This document shows, piece by piece, positions 27,344 to 36,868 of a stretch of 64,000 nt of DNA. Location of the stretch: the NCBI RefSeq assembly GCF_004851605.1, contig NZ_CP031093.1, positions 2,294,001-2,358,000 on the forward strand, written 5' to 3'. This stretch comes from Hydrocarboniclastica marina (GTDB taxonomy: Bacteria > Pseudomonadota > Gammaproteobacteria > Pseudomonadales > Oleiphilaceae). A program made the translations under genes and the position numbers. The notes under the pieces are model-generated. The model did not search any database, was not told where the DNA came from, and saw only the letters and a list, made by a program, of their open reading frames with translations. Each line of letters begins with the position of its first letter. The stretch's first letter is position 1.

Positions 27344-28978
27344 ATGCTTGTGCACAACAACAGTTCCCTCGATTCTGCAATAGCCGAATGGAAAGCCATG
27401 CTGGGCGACCGGGCAGTAGTGCGCGCAGACGAAGGTGATTTTGGCGCCAGCACAACGGGCGCGAAGCGCGCCATTCCCGTTGTAATAAAACCTGACACCT
27501 GCGAGCAGATCCCCGAGCTGCTCAAGATTGCAGCGCACCATGCGGTAAGCGTCTATACCATCAGTACGGGGCACAATTGGGGTTATGGCAGCGCCAATCC
27601 TGTAAAGAACGACAGCGTGCTACTGGATCTCTCGAAGCTGGACCAGATAGTCGACTTCGACGAGGAACTCGGCGTAGTAACGGTTGAGCCGGGGGTCACG
27701 CAGGAAAAACTGAGACGATTCCTCGATGAACGCGATGCGCACTACCTGGTTCCGGTAACCGGTGCGGGACCGCACTGCAGCATTCTCGGCAACGCGCTGG
27801 AGCGTGGCTACGGCATCACCCCTATTACTGACCATTTCGCGGCGGTTACCCGAATAGAAGCCGTCTTGGCGGATGGGCGAATCTATAGAACGCCACTGAG
27901 TGAACTGGGCGGGCCTGAAGTTGACGGACTTTATAAATGGGGGATAGGCCCCTATCTGGATGGTCTGTTCACCCAGGGCAATTTTGGCGTTGTAACCCGC
28001 ATCACCCTCGCGCTTGCCCCCGCTCCTGAAACGCTCACCGCATTCTTCTTCTCGACTAAAGACGACAAATTGCTGGAAAAGCTGGTACCCACCGTCCGCG
28101 AGGTGCTCCGCGCCCTTACGGGTAATGTCGTCGCGATCAATCTGATGAATCGTCAGCGCATGCTGTCCATGATGGCTCCTTTTCCTGAGACCCAGGCCGT
28201 GGATGGCGTTTTGCCCGCAGAAGTTGTCGATGCGCTCGCCGAAAAGTACAGCGTTACTGCCTGGAACGGTGTTGGGGCCATCTATGCTAGCCGCGACGTT
28301 GCCAAAGCTGCGCGCCGAACTTTGCGACGCCTGCTGGGCCCGGTAACCGACCGCCTGGTTTTCGTCAATGCTCGCAAGGTTGCACTTGCGCAGAACGTTG
28401 CACGCCTGGTTCCCGGCAAGTTGAGCACACGCATTCGCAGCCTGGCAGATGCTTTGGCCGGTGCCCTGGATATCATGAATGGTCGGCCGAATGACGTAGC
28501 ATTGGCCCTGGCTTACTGGCGCTCGGGCCACAAACCCGAGCCCGGAGTGGCAAAAGATCCGGCGCGGGATGGTTGTGGACTCATCTGGTTCGCGCCTCTT
28601 GTGCCGATTCGCGGCAAAGACGCCCGCCGCTACGTTGAGATCATCGAGCGCGTCTGTCCCGAATACGGCATCAACCCCCTGATCACACTCACCACGCTAA
28701 ACGACCGCTGTTTCGATTCTACCGTCCCGCTTCTTTTCGACCGCAACGACCCGATTGCCACGGACCGCGCCAACGCCTGTTATCGGGCGCTGTTCGCCGC
28801 ATGCAGTAAAGAGGGCTTTCTGCCCTACCGCCTTAACGTCGACTCCATGGATTTACTGCCAGACAAGGAGTCAGTTTTTTCAAGCCTTACCCAGCAATTG
28901 AAAATCGCCGTTGACCCCGGACAGATACTTTCACCCGGACGCTATGTAGCCGTCACGTCCGACCGGAGTCCTGTATGA
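27344..28978 (+). CDS. FAD-binding oxidoreductase of the VAO/4-cresol dehydrogenase type
   Basis: A 544-residue flavoprotein. The N-terminal FAD-binding domain has VIKPDTCEQIPELLKIA, STGHNWGYGSANPV (near 68-81), VEPGVTQEKLRRFL and VTGAGPHCSILGNALERGYG, all typical of vanillyl-alcohol oxidase family enzymes; GNFGVVTRITL closes the domain. The C-terminal half is the substrate domain. No signal peptide. The ribosome site before the ATG is weak. It is 105 bp upstream of the exosortase-associated acyltransferase, so they may be co-transcribed. The substrate may be a phenolic or a lipid-derived product; the sequence does not tell which. Confidence 0.75.
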   Translation: MLVHNNSSLDSAIAEWKAMLGDRAVVRADEGDFGASTTGAKRAIPVVIKPDTCEQIPELLKIAAHHAVSVYTISTGHNWGYGSANPVKNDSVLLDLSKLDQIVDFDEELGVVTVEPGVTQEKLRRFLDERDAHYLVPVTGAGPHCSILGNALERGYGITPITDHFAAVTRIEAVLADGRIYRTPLSELGGPEVDGLYKWGIGPYLDGLFTQGNFGVVTRITLALAPAPETLTAFFFSTKDDKLLEKLVPTVREVLRALTGNVVAINLMNRQRMLSMMAPFPETQAVDGVLPAEVVDALAEKYSVTAWNGVGAIYASRDVAKAARRTLRRLLGPVTDRLVFVNARKVALAQNVARLVPGKLSTRIRSLADALAGALDIMNGRPNDVALALAYWRSGHKPEPGVAKDPARDGCGLIWFAPLVPIRGKDARRYVEIIERVCPEYGINPLITLTTLNDRCFDSTVPLLFDRNDPIATDRANACYRALFAACSKEGFLPYRLNVDSMDLLPDKESVFSSLTQQLKIAVDPGQILSPGRYVAVTSDRSPV

Positions 28979-29083
28979 ATCACTTTTTCTTTCATCCGCG
29001 CGGTACGCCGGACGTCTCACAGTGAGCGGCGCCTTTTTAACCAACAGGGAATTCCCAACCGGAAAATATATCGAGGATCAACC

Positions 29084-29953
29084 ATGAACAAACAGCTACT
29101 TCTCACCAACAGGGAGGCACCTAACCCGGAGAACCACTCCGCAGAAGATGTAAGTGCGGTGTTCAACGCGGCTTTCAGTGTAGAGCTGGCAACAACGCCC
29201 GCCGCAATAAATGAGGTGCTCGAAGTTCGGTACCAGGTCTACTGCATCGATCGCCCTTTTGAAGATCCCGCTTCGTTTGCGGATAAACGCGAACACGACC
29301 TGTACGACCCCCGCTCAGTACATGCATTGATTCGACACAAAGCGAGCGGCGACGGTGTGGCTGCAGTGCGGCTTGTGCTCCAGGGCGACGACCCCGCGTC
29401 CCGCTTCCCCATGGAAGGCCCGTGCCTGGATCAGATGAGTCCCGCTGCACGGAAACGCGTATGGAACACACCGCGAGATCAGGTCGCTGAGATTTCCCGG
29501 CTGGCCGTCAGTCGTGAGTTCCGCAAACGTCTGAACGAGCAGGAGTCCACCTCGGGCTTGAGCGACTTCGTCAGCTATACCGACACTGATGGCGGACGTC
29601 GGGCAATGCCCTACATAAGCCTCGGTCTTTTTGCCGCTATTGTGCAGATGTCGGTGAAGCACGGTATCACCCATTGGCTGGCCGCTATGGAGCCAACCCT
29701 GCTGAGACTGCTCAAACGCTACGGTATTTCGTTCGATCATGTTGGACCAACCGTTGATTATCACGGACGCCGGCGCCCCGTTTTTAGCAGTGCCGGTTCG
29801 CTTCTAGAGGGTATCCGTGAGCAGCGCCCCGATGTTTGGGCATTGATAACTGATTCAGGTCGCTTTGTGCCTGGGCAGGTCAAGCCGCGCCAGTTGCTTC
29901 CCTCGCGAACGCTGTTTCCTATACACAACCCAGGCCATGCGCTGGTCGCGTAA
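29084..29953 (+). CDS. PEP-CTERM/exosortase-associated acyltransferase
   Basis: A 289-residue GNAT-like protein resembling autoinducer (LuxI-type) synthases and N-acyl amino acid synthases that occur with exosortase systems. Features: LEVRYQVYCIDRPFEDP (early Arg-x-x-Val-Tyr pattern), DLYDPRSVHALIRHKASGDG, AAVRLVL, and AEISRLAVSREFRKR, which corresponds to the conserved E-x-S-R-L-A core. GAGG lies before the ATG. Known family members form N-acyl amino acids from acyl-ACP or acyl-CoA. With the upstream FAD oxidase it may make a small signal or a lipid used with PEP-CTERM export (inference). Confidence 0.8.
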   Translation: MNKQLLLTNREAPNPENHSAEDVSAVFNAAFSVELATTPAAINEVLEVRYQVYCIDRPFEDPASFADKREHDLYDPRSVHALIRHKASGDGVAAVRLVLQGDDPASRFPMEGPCLDQMSPAARKRVWNTPRDQVAEISRLAVSREFRKRLNEQESTSGLSDFVSYTDTDGGRRAMPYISLGLFAAIVQMSVKHGITHWLAAMEPTLLRLLKRYGISFDHVGPTVDYHGRRRPVFSSAGSLLEGIREQRPDVWALITDSGRFVPGQVKPRQLLPSRTLFPIHNPGHALVA

Positions 29954-30201
29954 AACCTGATCACGGATACCCAGATCGTAGCGGTAGAAGAACCAGAAAA
30001 TATTCAGATAATGCTCGTAAAGAATTCCGACAGACCAACCAGGCTCCCAAGCCAACCTGCGGACAGCGCTGAGCTCGAACAAGAGTTATCTGAATAGATT
30101 CAAGCTATAGAGACGGCCAGCCAGCCACTGATGTTGGCTATTTGCACCATTAACCCGAACGTCGACGGGTTTTTACTGTAAATCAGTGGTTTATTTCTGT
30201 T
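29954..30201. other. Intergenic region after acyltransferase gene
   Basis: Between the acyltransferase stop and the bidirectional terminator lie about 250 bp without a convincing gene. An open leftward frame around 29855-30082 overlaps the acyltransferase and is judged a shadow. Confidence 0.4.
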
Positions 30202-30240
30202 AAAAGTAAGGGCGGCATCTGCCGCCCTTACTTTTTTCTT
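30202..30240. terminator. Strong bidirectional terminator
   Basis: A perfect 15-bp stem (AAAAGTAAGGGCGGC, 4-nt loop, GCCGCCCTTACTTTT) followed by more T residues. The A/T tails on both sides let it serve the rightward acyltransferase and the leftward PEP-CTERM gene. Confidence 0.92.
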
Positions 30241-30282
30241 ACCTTGCTTCTTTGTACCTTAACCCCGCCATTTCAGGGTGGC

Positions 30283-31104
30283 TCAGGCGTGCCATTTGCG
30301 ACGCGAGAGACCAAGGCCTACCAGGCCGAGGCCGAGCAGGGCCAATGTTCCCGGTTCGGGAACACTTACGCCAACCTGATCGCTCTCGATACGGAACCGC
30401 GTGTTGAAGTTATTGGTTTGATTCTCCTGGGTGAGAAAGCCGATACAGCCGTTGGGGGCGCCTGCAGCTGCACAGGATTCATTCATCAACTCACCCAGCC
30501 CCACGATTTCGAGAAATACGGTGTAGCTGTAGTCGTCAATGGTGAAGCTCTCAGCCGCAATCTCATAGTTATCGCCAACCTGCATGCCGCCGAGATCGTC
30601 TACATTGCCCAACGTGAAGATATCATCGCACACGGACTCTGACTGGCTTACACACTCGCCGTTCTGGTTACGGGTCTCAGTGAAATAGCTCTGAAAGCTG
30701 AGAGGCAAAGCACCCAGCGTATCACCCGCCGGGTCGACCGGCGTCAGCGTCAGGGCGGTATTCAGGTTGAAGCTCGTCAGCGCACTGTCCGTATCCGGGA
30801 TCGGCGAGTTATCGTGGGTAAAAGTGCCGCCCATAACCGCATCGCCGTTGGTCATAAGCCCATCCGCGCTGTCGACTTCCGGCGTAATGCTGATGCTGCT
30901 GTTGACTGTGGTGCCCCATGTCAGGGTGCTGTTCGTGCCATTGACGGTGACCGAGCCATCGCCTTCCGATGCGGTAAAGTCGGTGAACGAGTTATCGACC
31001 TCATAACCCCATTCCACGATCTGTGCCGCGCCAGCGGATTGAACCCCCAGTGCAAATGGAAGAACCAGTGAGGAAAGCAGAATTTTCCTGGAAGTAAATT
31101 TCAT
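30283..31104 (-). CDS. THxN-type PEP-CTERM protein
   Basis: A 273-residue exported protein. The signal peptide ends near VQSAGAA. A FTHDNSPI motif around residue 95 fits the THxN family of PEP-CTERM proteins. Low Cys, acidic, beta-rich body. The tail VPEPGTLALLGLGLVGLGL plus SRRKWHA is a canonical PEP-CTERM signal: PEP, hydrophobic helix, basic end. It should be a substrate of an exosortase encoded elsewhere. Monocistronic, with a strong terminator behind it and a 453-bp upstream region. Confidence 0.9.
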   Translation of the reverse strand: MKFTSRKILLSSLVLPFALGVQSAGAAQIVEWGYEVDNSFTDFTASEGDGSVTVNGTNSTLTWGTTVNSSISITPEVDSADGLMTNGDAVMGGTFTHDNSPIPDTDSALTSFNLNTALTLTPVDPAGDTLGALPLSFQSYFTETRNQNGECVSQSESVCDDIFTLGNVDDLGGMQVGDNYEIAAESFTIDDYSYTVFLEIVGLGELMNESCAAAGAPNGCIGFLTQENQTNNFNTRFRIESDQVGVSVPEPGTLALLGLGLVGLGLSRRKWHA

Positions 31105-31557
31105 TTGTCGAAGCTCCTGAGTCTTTGGCTGAATGTCCGTTTCCCGCCCACTTCGTTGGAAGTGACTTCAAGTACATCAACGGTATGACATACGTAGCAT
31201 CACCTATACCAGTTTCAGAGGTGCATGATTTATATCGTTTTTTGACCCATTAAAATGACTTAACTTATTGATGCGTAAGCATTTCCGACGATTTAGAGAA
31301 CCAGTTCACGGTGCTTGCAGGTCATGTAGTAATTTGCGGCATATTACCCGTTCGACCAAAGTCGTATTCAACGGCGAATCGACACCTTTCAAGCCAGTTA
31401 CGACCCAAAAAAAGCGCTAAGCCGATGCGCGACTGAATTTTTTCTGTCAAAAATTTCGACGGGGCGTGCCGGCGTTCAGCGTTCATGCGCGGCCCCCACA
31501 GGCAGGAGCCGCACCTTATCCTGAGCGCGGGACACTGGATGCGGGCGATAAAGCAGG
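31105..31557. other. Intergenic region upstream of THxN PEP-CTERM gene
   Basis: 453 bp between the leftward prpD end and the PEP-CTERM start. It should include the PEP-CTERM promoter and the prpD end signal. No clear hairpin with T-run and no gene seen. Confidence 0.4.
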
Positions 31558-33042
31558 TCAGATTACAAACAGGCCAACAAACTCGTGCACTGGTGTGTCC
31601 CTCAGTCTGTTCTCGTCTTTACACAAGGTGTATATCTCATCGGCCCGGCCTTGGGGGAAGCGAGTCGCCAGATTGGTGCGGAATTTCCTTTCGAGCATGG
31701 GAATGCCGTCTTTGCGACGACCGCGGTGACCAATTGGGTATTCAACCGCCACCTGTTCCGTTGACGAGCCATCGGTAAAAAACACCTGAATGGCGTTGGC
31801 GATAGAGCGCTTGTCAGGCTCCAGATACTCGCGGGTGTAGCGCGCATCTTCGATGACTTCCATCTTGGCCCGGATCTCGTCAATGATGGGGTTATCGGCG
31901 TGAAATTCATCTTCGTAGTGTTCGGCTATGAGGTTTCCGAATATAAGCGGCACCGCGGTCATGTACTGGAGGCAGTGGTCCCGGTCTGCCGAGTTGGCCA
32001 GCTTGCCGCGCTTGGAAATAATGCGGATGGCCGACTCATGGGTTGTCAGCACGATACGTTCTATCTCATTAAGGCGATCCCTGACCTGGGGGTGAAGGAT
32101 AACCGCGGCCTCTGCGGCTGTCTGCGCATGAAACTCCGCCGGAAAGGCCACTTTGAACAGGATGTTCTCCATAACATAAGTGCCGAAGGGTTGCGGTAGC
32201 GAGAACCGGCACTGATCCGCCGGCTTGAGCTTCTGATCCTTATTGGTCTTGCTGAACAGCACATCGTAAAAACCCCACTGGGGTGCTGTCAGCGCGCCAG
32301 GGATGCCCATTTCCCCCCGCATGGCGATGTCAGCCAGTCGCACGCCCCGCGAGCTGGCGTCTCCGGCAGCCCATGACTTGCGTGACCCCGCGTTCGGCGC
32401 ATGCCGGTATGTGCGCAAAGACTGCCCGTCAACCCAGGCATGGGAAAGCGCCGAAAGCAGCTGTTCGCGGCTGGCGCCCATCAACTTTGCGACGACGGCT
32501 GTTGTGGCGACCTTCACCAATACAACGTGGTCCAGGCCGACCCGATTGAATGAGTTCTCCAGCGCTAATACGCCCTGGATTTCATGAGCCTTGATCATGG
32601 CCTCGAGCACAATTTCCATCGTGAGCGGCGCTTTGCCCTCGGCTACACGTTTCTGGGAGAGATGATCGGCTACCGCGAGGATACCCCCCAGATTATCCGA
32701 GGGGTGGCCCCACTCGGCGGCGAGCCAGGTATCGTTGTAATCGAGCCACCGGACGATGGAGCCGATGTCCCAGGCTGCCTTGACCGGATCCAGCCTGAAC
32801 GAGGTGCCCGGAACGCGAGCTCCGTGGGGTACCGTTGTGCCCTCTACCAGAGGGCCAAGGTGCTTGGTACATTCCGGGAAGCGCAGCGCCAGCAGGCCGC
32901 AGCCGAGTGTATCCATAAGGCAGTTGCGTGCGGTATCGAAAGCTTCCGGGTTGTGGATTTCATAATCAAGCACATAGTCTGCAATGCTCTGCAGGACCTC
33001 GTCGTAATCCGGGCGGTCGTTGCTTTCTACGTTAGCGCTCAT
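31558..33042 (-). CDS. prpD: 2-methylcitrate dehydratase, MmgE/PrpD family
   Basis: A 494-residue cytosolic enzyme that dehydrates 2-methylcitrate to 2-methylaconitate in propionate catabolism. The sequence shows family landmarks: [33 protein letters not shown] (with the active-site acidic residues), [17 protein letters not shown], and [18 protein letters not shown]. Length matches bacterial PrpD (about 480-495). It stands alone: no prpB, prpC or acnD gene is next to it in the window, in contrast to the usual prp operon. A paralogue in the MmgE/PrpD family with another substrate cannot be excluded. Confidence 0.85.
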   Translation of the reverse strand: MSANVESNDRPDYDEVLQSIADYVLDYEIHNPEAFDTARNCLMDTLGCGLLALRFPECTKHLGPLVEGTTVPHGARVPGTSFRLDPVKAAWDIGSIVRWLDYNDTWLAAEWGHPSDNLGGILAVADHLSQKRVAEGKAPLTMEIVLEAMIKAHEIQGVLALENSFNRVGLDHVVLVKVATTAVVAKLMGASREQLLSALSHAWVDGQSLRTYRHAPNAGSRKSWAAGDASSRGVRLADIAMRGEMGIPGALTAPQWGFYDVLFSKTNKDQKLKPADQCRFSLPQPFGTYVMENILFKVAFPAEFHAQTAAEAAVILHPQVRDRLNEIERIVLTTHESAIRIISKRGKLANSADRDHCLQYMTAVPLIFGNLIAEHYEDEFHADNPIIDEIRAKMEVIEDARYTREYLEPDKRSIANAIQVFFTDGSSTEQVAVEYPIGHRGRRKDGIPMLERKFRTNLATRFPQGRADEIYTLCKDENRLRDTPVHEFVGLFVI

Positions 33043-33219
33043 AAGGCAGAAGTCCTTTTGCTGGTATATGAAGGCTCAAGCTGGCTTTTAGCGTTACCAG
33101 GCAGGCGTATCTCAGGAGCCACCGTGACGAACGTGGGCCCTTCCCATACGCTACGGTACGGCCCGGAGGTTGTCTACTTGGGCAAAAGCGTCGAGAGCGG
33201 GACGTATTGGAAAGCCAGA

Positions 33220-34272
33220 TCAGGGCAGGATGCGGGGTTCGATCTCAAGCAGAACGCCATAGCGGTTGTACACGTCGTCCTGGATGCGCTGGGCCAGGTC
33301 AAGAATCTCTTTGCCCGTGCCCCGGCTGTGATTCACCAGGACCAGGGCCTGATGCCGGTGCACCCCTACGTGAGCTTCGTGGTAGCCCTTCCAGCCGCAC
33401 CGGTCAATGAGCCAGGCTGCCGCCAGCTTCATTCCCTGCGGGTCCGTGAAAGCGACAATACCGGGCCATTGCTGACGCAGTTCCTCAAACTGGCGGTGGC
33501 TGACCAGCGGATTTTTAAAGAAGCTGCCAGCGTTGGGCAGGGACTCAGGGTCGGGCAACTTACTGCGGCGTAGCGCCATGACGGCCTGGGCCACATCAAG
33601 AGCCGTCAGATGCTCTGCAGAACTTGCGCCAACGGCGTCGGCCAACCCCTGATAGGACAGTTCCAGGGCACGGTTGCGGCTGAGTTTAAGCCGCACCTGA
33701 GTAATAAGGTAGCGGCCAGCATTCTGTTTGAAGAAACTGTCCCGATAGGCGAAGCGGCAAGCCTGACAGTCAAGCCGGCGTATTTCGCCTGAGGTTAGTT
33801 CCATCACTTCGACGTCCACCAGGGTATCTGCCAGCTCCACGCCATACGCGCCAATATTCTGGACCGGGGCGGCGCCGACCGTGCCGGGTATCAACGCAAG
33901 GTTTTCAATTCCGCGGTAGCCCATACTCGCAGCATAGATAACAGCCTGGTGCCAGTTCTCCCCCGCCTCAAGCACGAGGATAGCGTCGTCTTCGTGCACT
34001 TCGCACCAGCGTCGACCGCGGAGAGCGACATGAACGACCAGCCCGGGCAGGTTATCCTTGAGTACGATGTTACTGCCGCCGCCCAGAATTTGTAGCGGCA
34101 GCCCTTCAGCCCTGGCCCATGCTCGCAGCGCTGTGAGATCTTCCCGGCTATTGGCGCTTGCAAAGTGACGGGCGCTGACGCTGATACCCAGGGTGTTATA
34201 GGCTCTCAGGTCGATGTTTTCGCGCACGAGGCCAGCACCTTCGCGCACGAGACCAGCACCGCCGTTCCTCAA
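33220..34272 (-). CDS. murB: UDP-N-acetylenolpyruvoylglucosamine reductase
   Basis: A 350-residue NADPH/FAD enzyme of peptidoglycan precursor synthesis that reduces UDP-GlcNAc-enolpyruvate to UDP-MurNAc. Motifs: YNTLGI near the N-terminus, LGGGSNIVL, GIENLALIPGTVGAAPVQNIGAYG, RDSFFK and PNAGSFFKNP. It is last of the kdsB-ptp-murB set and its ATG overlaps the phosphatase stop by 4 bp. The first ~16 residues hold the heptad GAGLVRE twice, produced by a 21-bp tandem duplication; the standard MurB start would be near the second copy. Confidence 0.93.
   Translation of the reverse strand: MRNGGAGLVREGAGLVRENIDLRAYNTLGISVSARHFASANSREDLTALRAWARAEGLPLQILGGGSNIVLKDNLPGLVVHVALRGRRWCEVHEDDAILVLEAGENWHQAVIYAASMGYRGIENLALIPGTVGAAPVQNIGAYGVELADTLVDVEVMELTSGEIRRLDCQACRFAYRDSFFKQNAGRYLITQVRLKLSRNRALELSYQGLADAVGASSAEHLTALDVAQAVMALRRSKLPDPESLPNAGSFFKNPLVSHRQFEELRQQWPGIVAFTDPQGMKLAAAWLIDRCGWKGYHEAHVGVHRHQALVLVNHSRGTGKEILDLAQRIQDDVYNRYGVLLEIEPRILP
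34219..34260. repeat. 21-bp tandem duplication in murB 5' end
   Basis: Two 21-bp copies (34219-34239 and 34240-34260) differ by one base. The length is a multiple of three, so the duplication adds seven residues (GAGLVRE) to MurB without a frameshift. Confidence 0.95.
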
Positions 34273-34781
34273 AGTGAGCGGCCCCGCATTTTCAAACGTT
34301 CGGGATAAGCCTGGTGGATGTGTTCGAGCAGGCCGCGGCTGGCGCTTTCGACCAGGTCGAAGACAAATGAGAAACCATCAGCGCCGCCAAAATACGGGTC
34401 AGGCACCTCATCAACTTCAGCGTTTTCGGCAAATTCAAGAAAAAGCCGAACCTCTGCCCGGGTTGAAGGTGGCCGTATCGCCCGCAGATCGGAGAGATTT
34501 CTGCGGTCCATCGCTACGATAAGGTCAAACTGCTCAAAATCATCAGGAGACACCTGGCGGGCACGCAACTGACTGAGATCGTAACCGCGGCCCTTGGCTT
34601 CAGCTACGGCACGCTTGTCCGGAGGCAAGCCAATGTGCCAGTCCCCGGTTCCGGATGAATCCACCTCTATCTGATCATCGAGCCCCGCCTGCCTGACCAT
34701 GCTTTCGAACACACCATGGGCCGTGGGTGAGCGGCATATATTGCCCAGACAGACAAAAAGAACCTTGATCGGCTGGCTCAT
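34269..34781 (-). CDS. Low-molecular-weight protein tyrosine phosphatase
   Basis: A 170-residue LMW-PTP with the signature C11-x5-R17 in [10 protein letters not shown] at the N-terminus and the general acid Asp in VPDPYFGG near the C-terminus. These enzymes dephosphorylate BY-kinases such as Wzc. Here it lies in the kdsB-murB operon, as in related gammaproteobacteria, not in the polysaccharide locus, and overlaps both neighbours by 4 bp. Whether it acts on the degenerate kinase at 19038-20111 is open. Confidence 0.9.
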   Translation of the reverse strand: MSQPIKVLFVCLGNICRSPTAHGVFESMVRQAGLDDQIEVDSSGTGDWHIGLPPDKRAVAEAKGRGYDLSQLRARQVSPDDFEQFDLIVAMDRRNLSDLRAIRPPSTRAEVRLFLEFAENAEVDEVPDPYFGGADGFSFVFDLVESASRGLLEHIHQAYPERLKMRGRSL

Positions 34782-35548
34782 AGCCCCTCCTCGAGTCTGC
34801 TCCTCACCCGGGCGAGGTCTTCGGCCGTATCAACACCCGCGGGAGGCTTGTGGCGAGCAATGTCAACATGGATTGTGGCGCCGTGCCACAGGGCCCGTAG
34901 CTGCTCGAGGGATTCACTACGCTCGGGCGGCGCGGGCTCCCAGCTGACAAAGTCGCGCAACAGAGAGACCCGATACCCGTACAGGCCGACGTGACGGTAC
35001 CAGTGGATGTCCTTGGGCAGAGACTCGCGTCCTTCGGGGCTCATGAACGCCTCGCGAGCCCAGGGGATCGGTGCCCGGCTGAAGTACATCGCCCGGCCCT
35101 GGCTATCAAATACTACCTTGACGACATTGGGATTGAACACCGCCTCGATATCATCAATCCGTTCGCATAAGGTCGCGATACCTGCCTCGGGATGAGCATT
35201 CAGGTTCGCCGCAACCTGATTGATAATGCCCGGCGGTATCAGGGGCTCGTCCCCCTGGACATTCACAACAATGTCGTCTTCCGCGAAACCCAGGAGGCTC
35301 GCAACTTCTTCAAGCCGGTCGGTACCGGATAAATGGTCGGCAGCCGTCATGACCACTTCAGCGCCGAAGCCATGGGCCGCTTTCTCGATTCGACGATCAT
35401 CCGTCGCGATCACGACCCTGCTTGCCTTACTCGCGCAGGCCCGGTCATAGACGTGCTCGATCATTGGCTTGCCAACGATATCTATGAGTGGCTTGCCCGG
35501 CAGCCGCGTGGAAGCGTAGCGGGCGGGAATAACAACAACAAAGCTCAT
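34778..35548 (-). CDS. kdsB: CMP-KDO synthetase
   Basis: A 256-residue 3-deoxy-manno-octulosonate cytidylyltransferase that activates KDO for lipid A-core synthesis. Motifs: [17 protein letters not shown] (4-20), [33 protein letters not shown] and HVGLYGYR. Length fits. It is 50 bp after trm112 and coupled to the phosphatase gene by an ATGA overlap. Confidence 0.95.
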   Translation of the reverse strand: MSFVVVIPARYASTRLPGKPLIDIVGKPMIEHVYDRACASKASRVVIATDDRRIEKAAHGFGAEVVMTAADHLSGTDRLEEVASLLGFAEDDIVVNVQGDEPLIPPGIINQVAANLNAHPEAGIATLCERIDDIEAVFNPNVVKVVFDSQGRAMYFSRAPIPWAREAFMSPEGRESLPKDIHWYRHVGLYGYRVSLLRDFVSWEPAPPERSESLEQLRALWHGATIHVDIARHKPPAGVDTAEDLARVRSRLEEGL

Positions 35549-35598
35549 GACCTTTCCCTGACTAGGCTGGCAAAAGGGTTTCGATGGCCTCGAAAAAC

Positions 35599-35787
35599 TC
35601 AGCGTTTGGAAAGACGCTCATCCGTGGTTAGCGTTCGCGCCTCGGAGGCCAGCATGACCGGTATGTCGTCCCGGATGGGAAAGGCCATGCCATCACCCCG
35701 GCAGATGAGCTCTGACTTTTCGCGGTCGTAGATGAGTTCACCCTTGCACAAAGGGCACGCGAGAAGACTGAGTAGCTTTTTGTCCAT
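35599..35787 (-). CDS. Trm112 family zinc-ribbon protein
   Basis: A 62-residue protein starting [18 protein letters not shown], with a CxxC zinc-binding pair and a second half [19 protein letters not shown]. The ATG at 35787 is chosen since all homologues begin at this point; an open stretch of 19 upstream codons is ignored. Commonly lies between lpxK and kdsB (YcaR in E. coli). Exact function in bacteria is not settled. Confidence 0.9.
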   Translation of the reverse strand: MDKKLLSLLACPLCKGELIYDREKSELICRGDGMAFPIRDDIPVMLASEARTLTTDERLSKR

Positions 35788-35849
35788 GTCGAATACTCGT
35801 TGCGGTTTCTGAAACAGGTAGGTATCGGGAAAAAGATAGGACAAGCCTA

Positions 35850-36866
35850 TCAGGTCGCGGTTTTAAGTGTCTTCATCAAAAGCTGTTCCAGCGCTTCTTC
35901 CGGCGCCGCGGCAACCTCCAGCACCCACCAGTTCGGGCGCGCAAATGACTCGCATTTGACGCTGTCCTTGGCCGTCATCACCACCGGCAGGCCATCATCG
36001 ACGATGTCTGCCGCGCTAAACCGATGATGGTCGGGAAAGACATGTTCACTTACCCGGACACCCAGCGCCTCAAGCGTCTTGAAAAAGCGAGACGGATTGC
36101 CAATACCGGCAACGCCGTGAACGGTCTGGCCCCGAAAATAGTCCGGCGCCTGAATCTCGCCTGACAGCAGATGACGCATACGCTGTGGCTGCAGGCTCAT
36201 CCGGAAAAATGCCGGGGCGTGCTGCCGGATTGCGTCAAAGCTGGGGTGCCAGGGCTCACCATTGACTATCACGGCGGTGGCAGAAGCGAGTCGCTGTAAT
36301 GGTTCACGCAGCGGCCCCACTGGCAGAAGTGCGCCATTGCCGGCGCCTCGTGCGCCGTCAAACACCGCCAGCTCGATGTCCCGTGCCAGGCGGTAGTGCT
36401 GCAGCCCATCATCACAGACCAGTATATTGCCAAGCCCTTCTGCCGTCGCCCAAGCGGCGGCACGCGCCCGGTCAGGGTCCACCACGACCGGCACCTGGCA
36501 CTGGCGCGCCAGCATCAGCGCTTCGTCACCACACGCCATGACATCGGTCGTGGGCGTGACCATGAGCGGCGCGTTCTTGGCTGCGCCGCCATACCCGCGG
36601 GTGACGATGACGGGGCTGTAGCCGTGGCGGCGCAGTACCTCTACCAGCCAGGCGGTGAGTGGCGATTTCCCGGTCCCACCGACCGTAATGTTGCCAACCA
36701 CAACAACGGGCAACGGACTTTGGTACTGGTTGCCCGGTAGTGCGAACCTGTCGCGCCGCCGCCGGGCCAGTGCGCCGAACAGGGCACTGAAGGGTCGCAG
36801 GCCAAGTGGTGCCTGCTGGCGTTGGTACCAGAACCGCTCAACCCAGGCTGTGAGCTTACCGGCCAC
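35850..36866 (-). CDS. lpxK: Tetraacyldisaccharide 4'-kinase
   Basis: A 338-residue membrane-associated kinase that phosphorylates the 4' position of the lipid A precursor. The P-loop is [10 protein letters not shown] near residue 63. Other signatures: [21 protein letters not shown], and [13 protein letters not shown] followed by HVFPDHHRF. It begins 2 bp after the msbA stop, as is typical. Confidence 0.95.
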   Translation of the reverse strand: MAGKLTAWVERFWYQRQQAPLGLRPFSALFGALARRRRDRFALPGNQYQSPLPVVVVGNITVGGTGKSPLTAWLVEVLRRHGYSPVIVTRGYGGAAKNAPLMVTPTTDVMACGDEALMLARQCQVPVVVDPDRARAAAWATAEGLGNILVCDDGLQHYRLARDIELAVFDGARGAGNGALLPVGPLREPLQRLASATAVIVNGEPWHPSFDAIRQHAPAFFRMSLQPQRMRHLLSGEIQAPDYFRGQTVHGVAGIGNPSRFFKTLEALGVRVSEHVFPDHHRFSAADIVDDGLPVVMTAKDSVKCESFARPNWWVLEVAAAPEEALEQLLMKTLKTAT

Positions 36867-36868
36867 CT

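Noticed and set aside
27620-28531. Leftward 303-codon frame inside the FAD oxidase
   Set aside because: Antisense to VAO-type motifs, without a ribosome site.
29855-30082. Short leftward frame overlapping the acyltransferase end
   Set aside because: Overlaps coding sequence of a supported gene, no promoter or homology seen.
32584-33573. Long rightward open frame (329 codons) across the prpD start and murB end
   Set aside because: It lies antisense to two well-supported genes and has no family-like motifs; it is a high G+C shadow frame.
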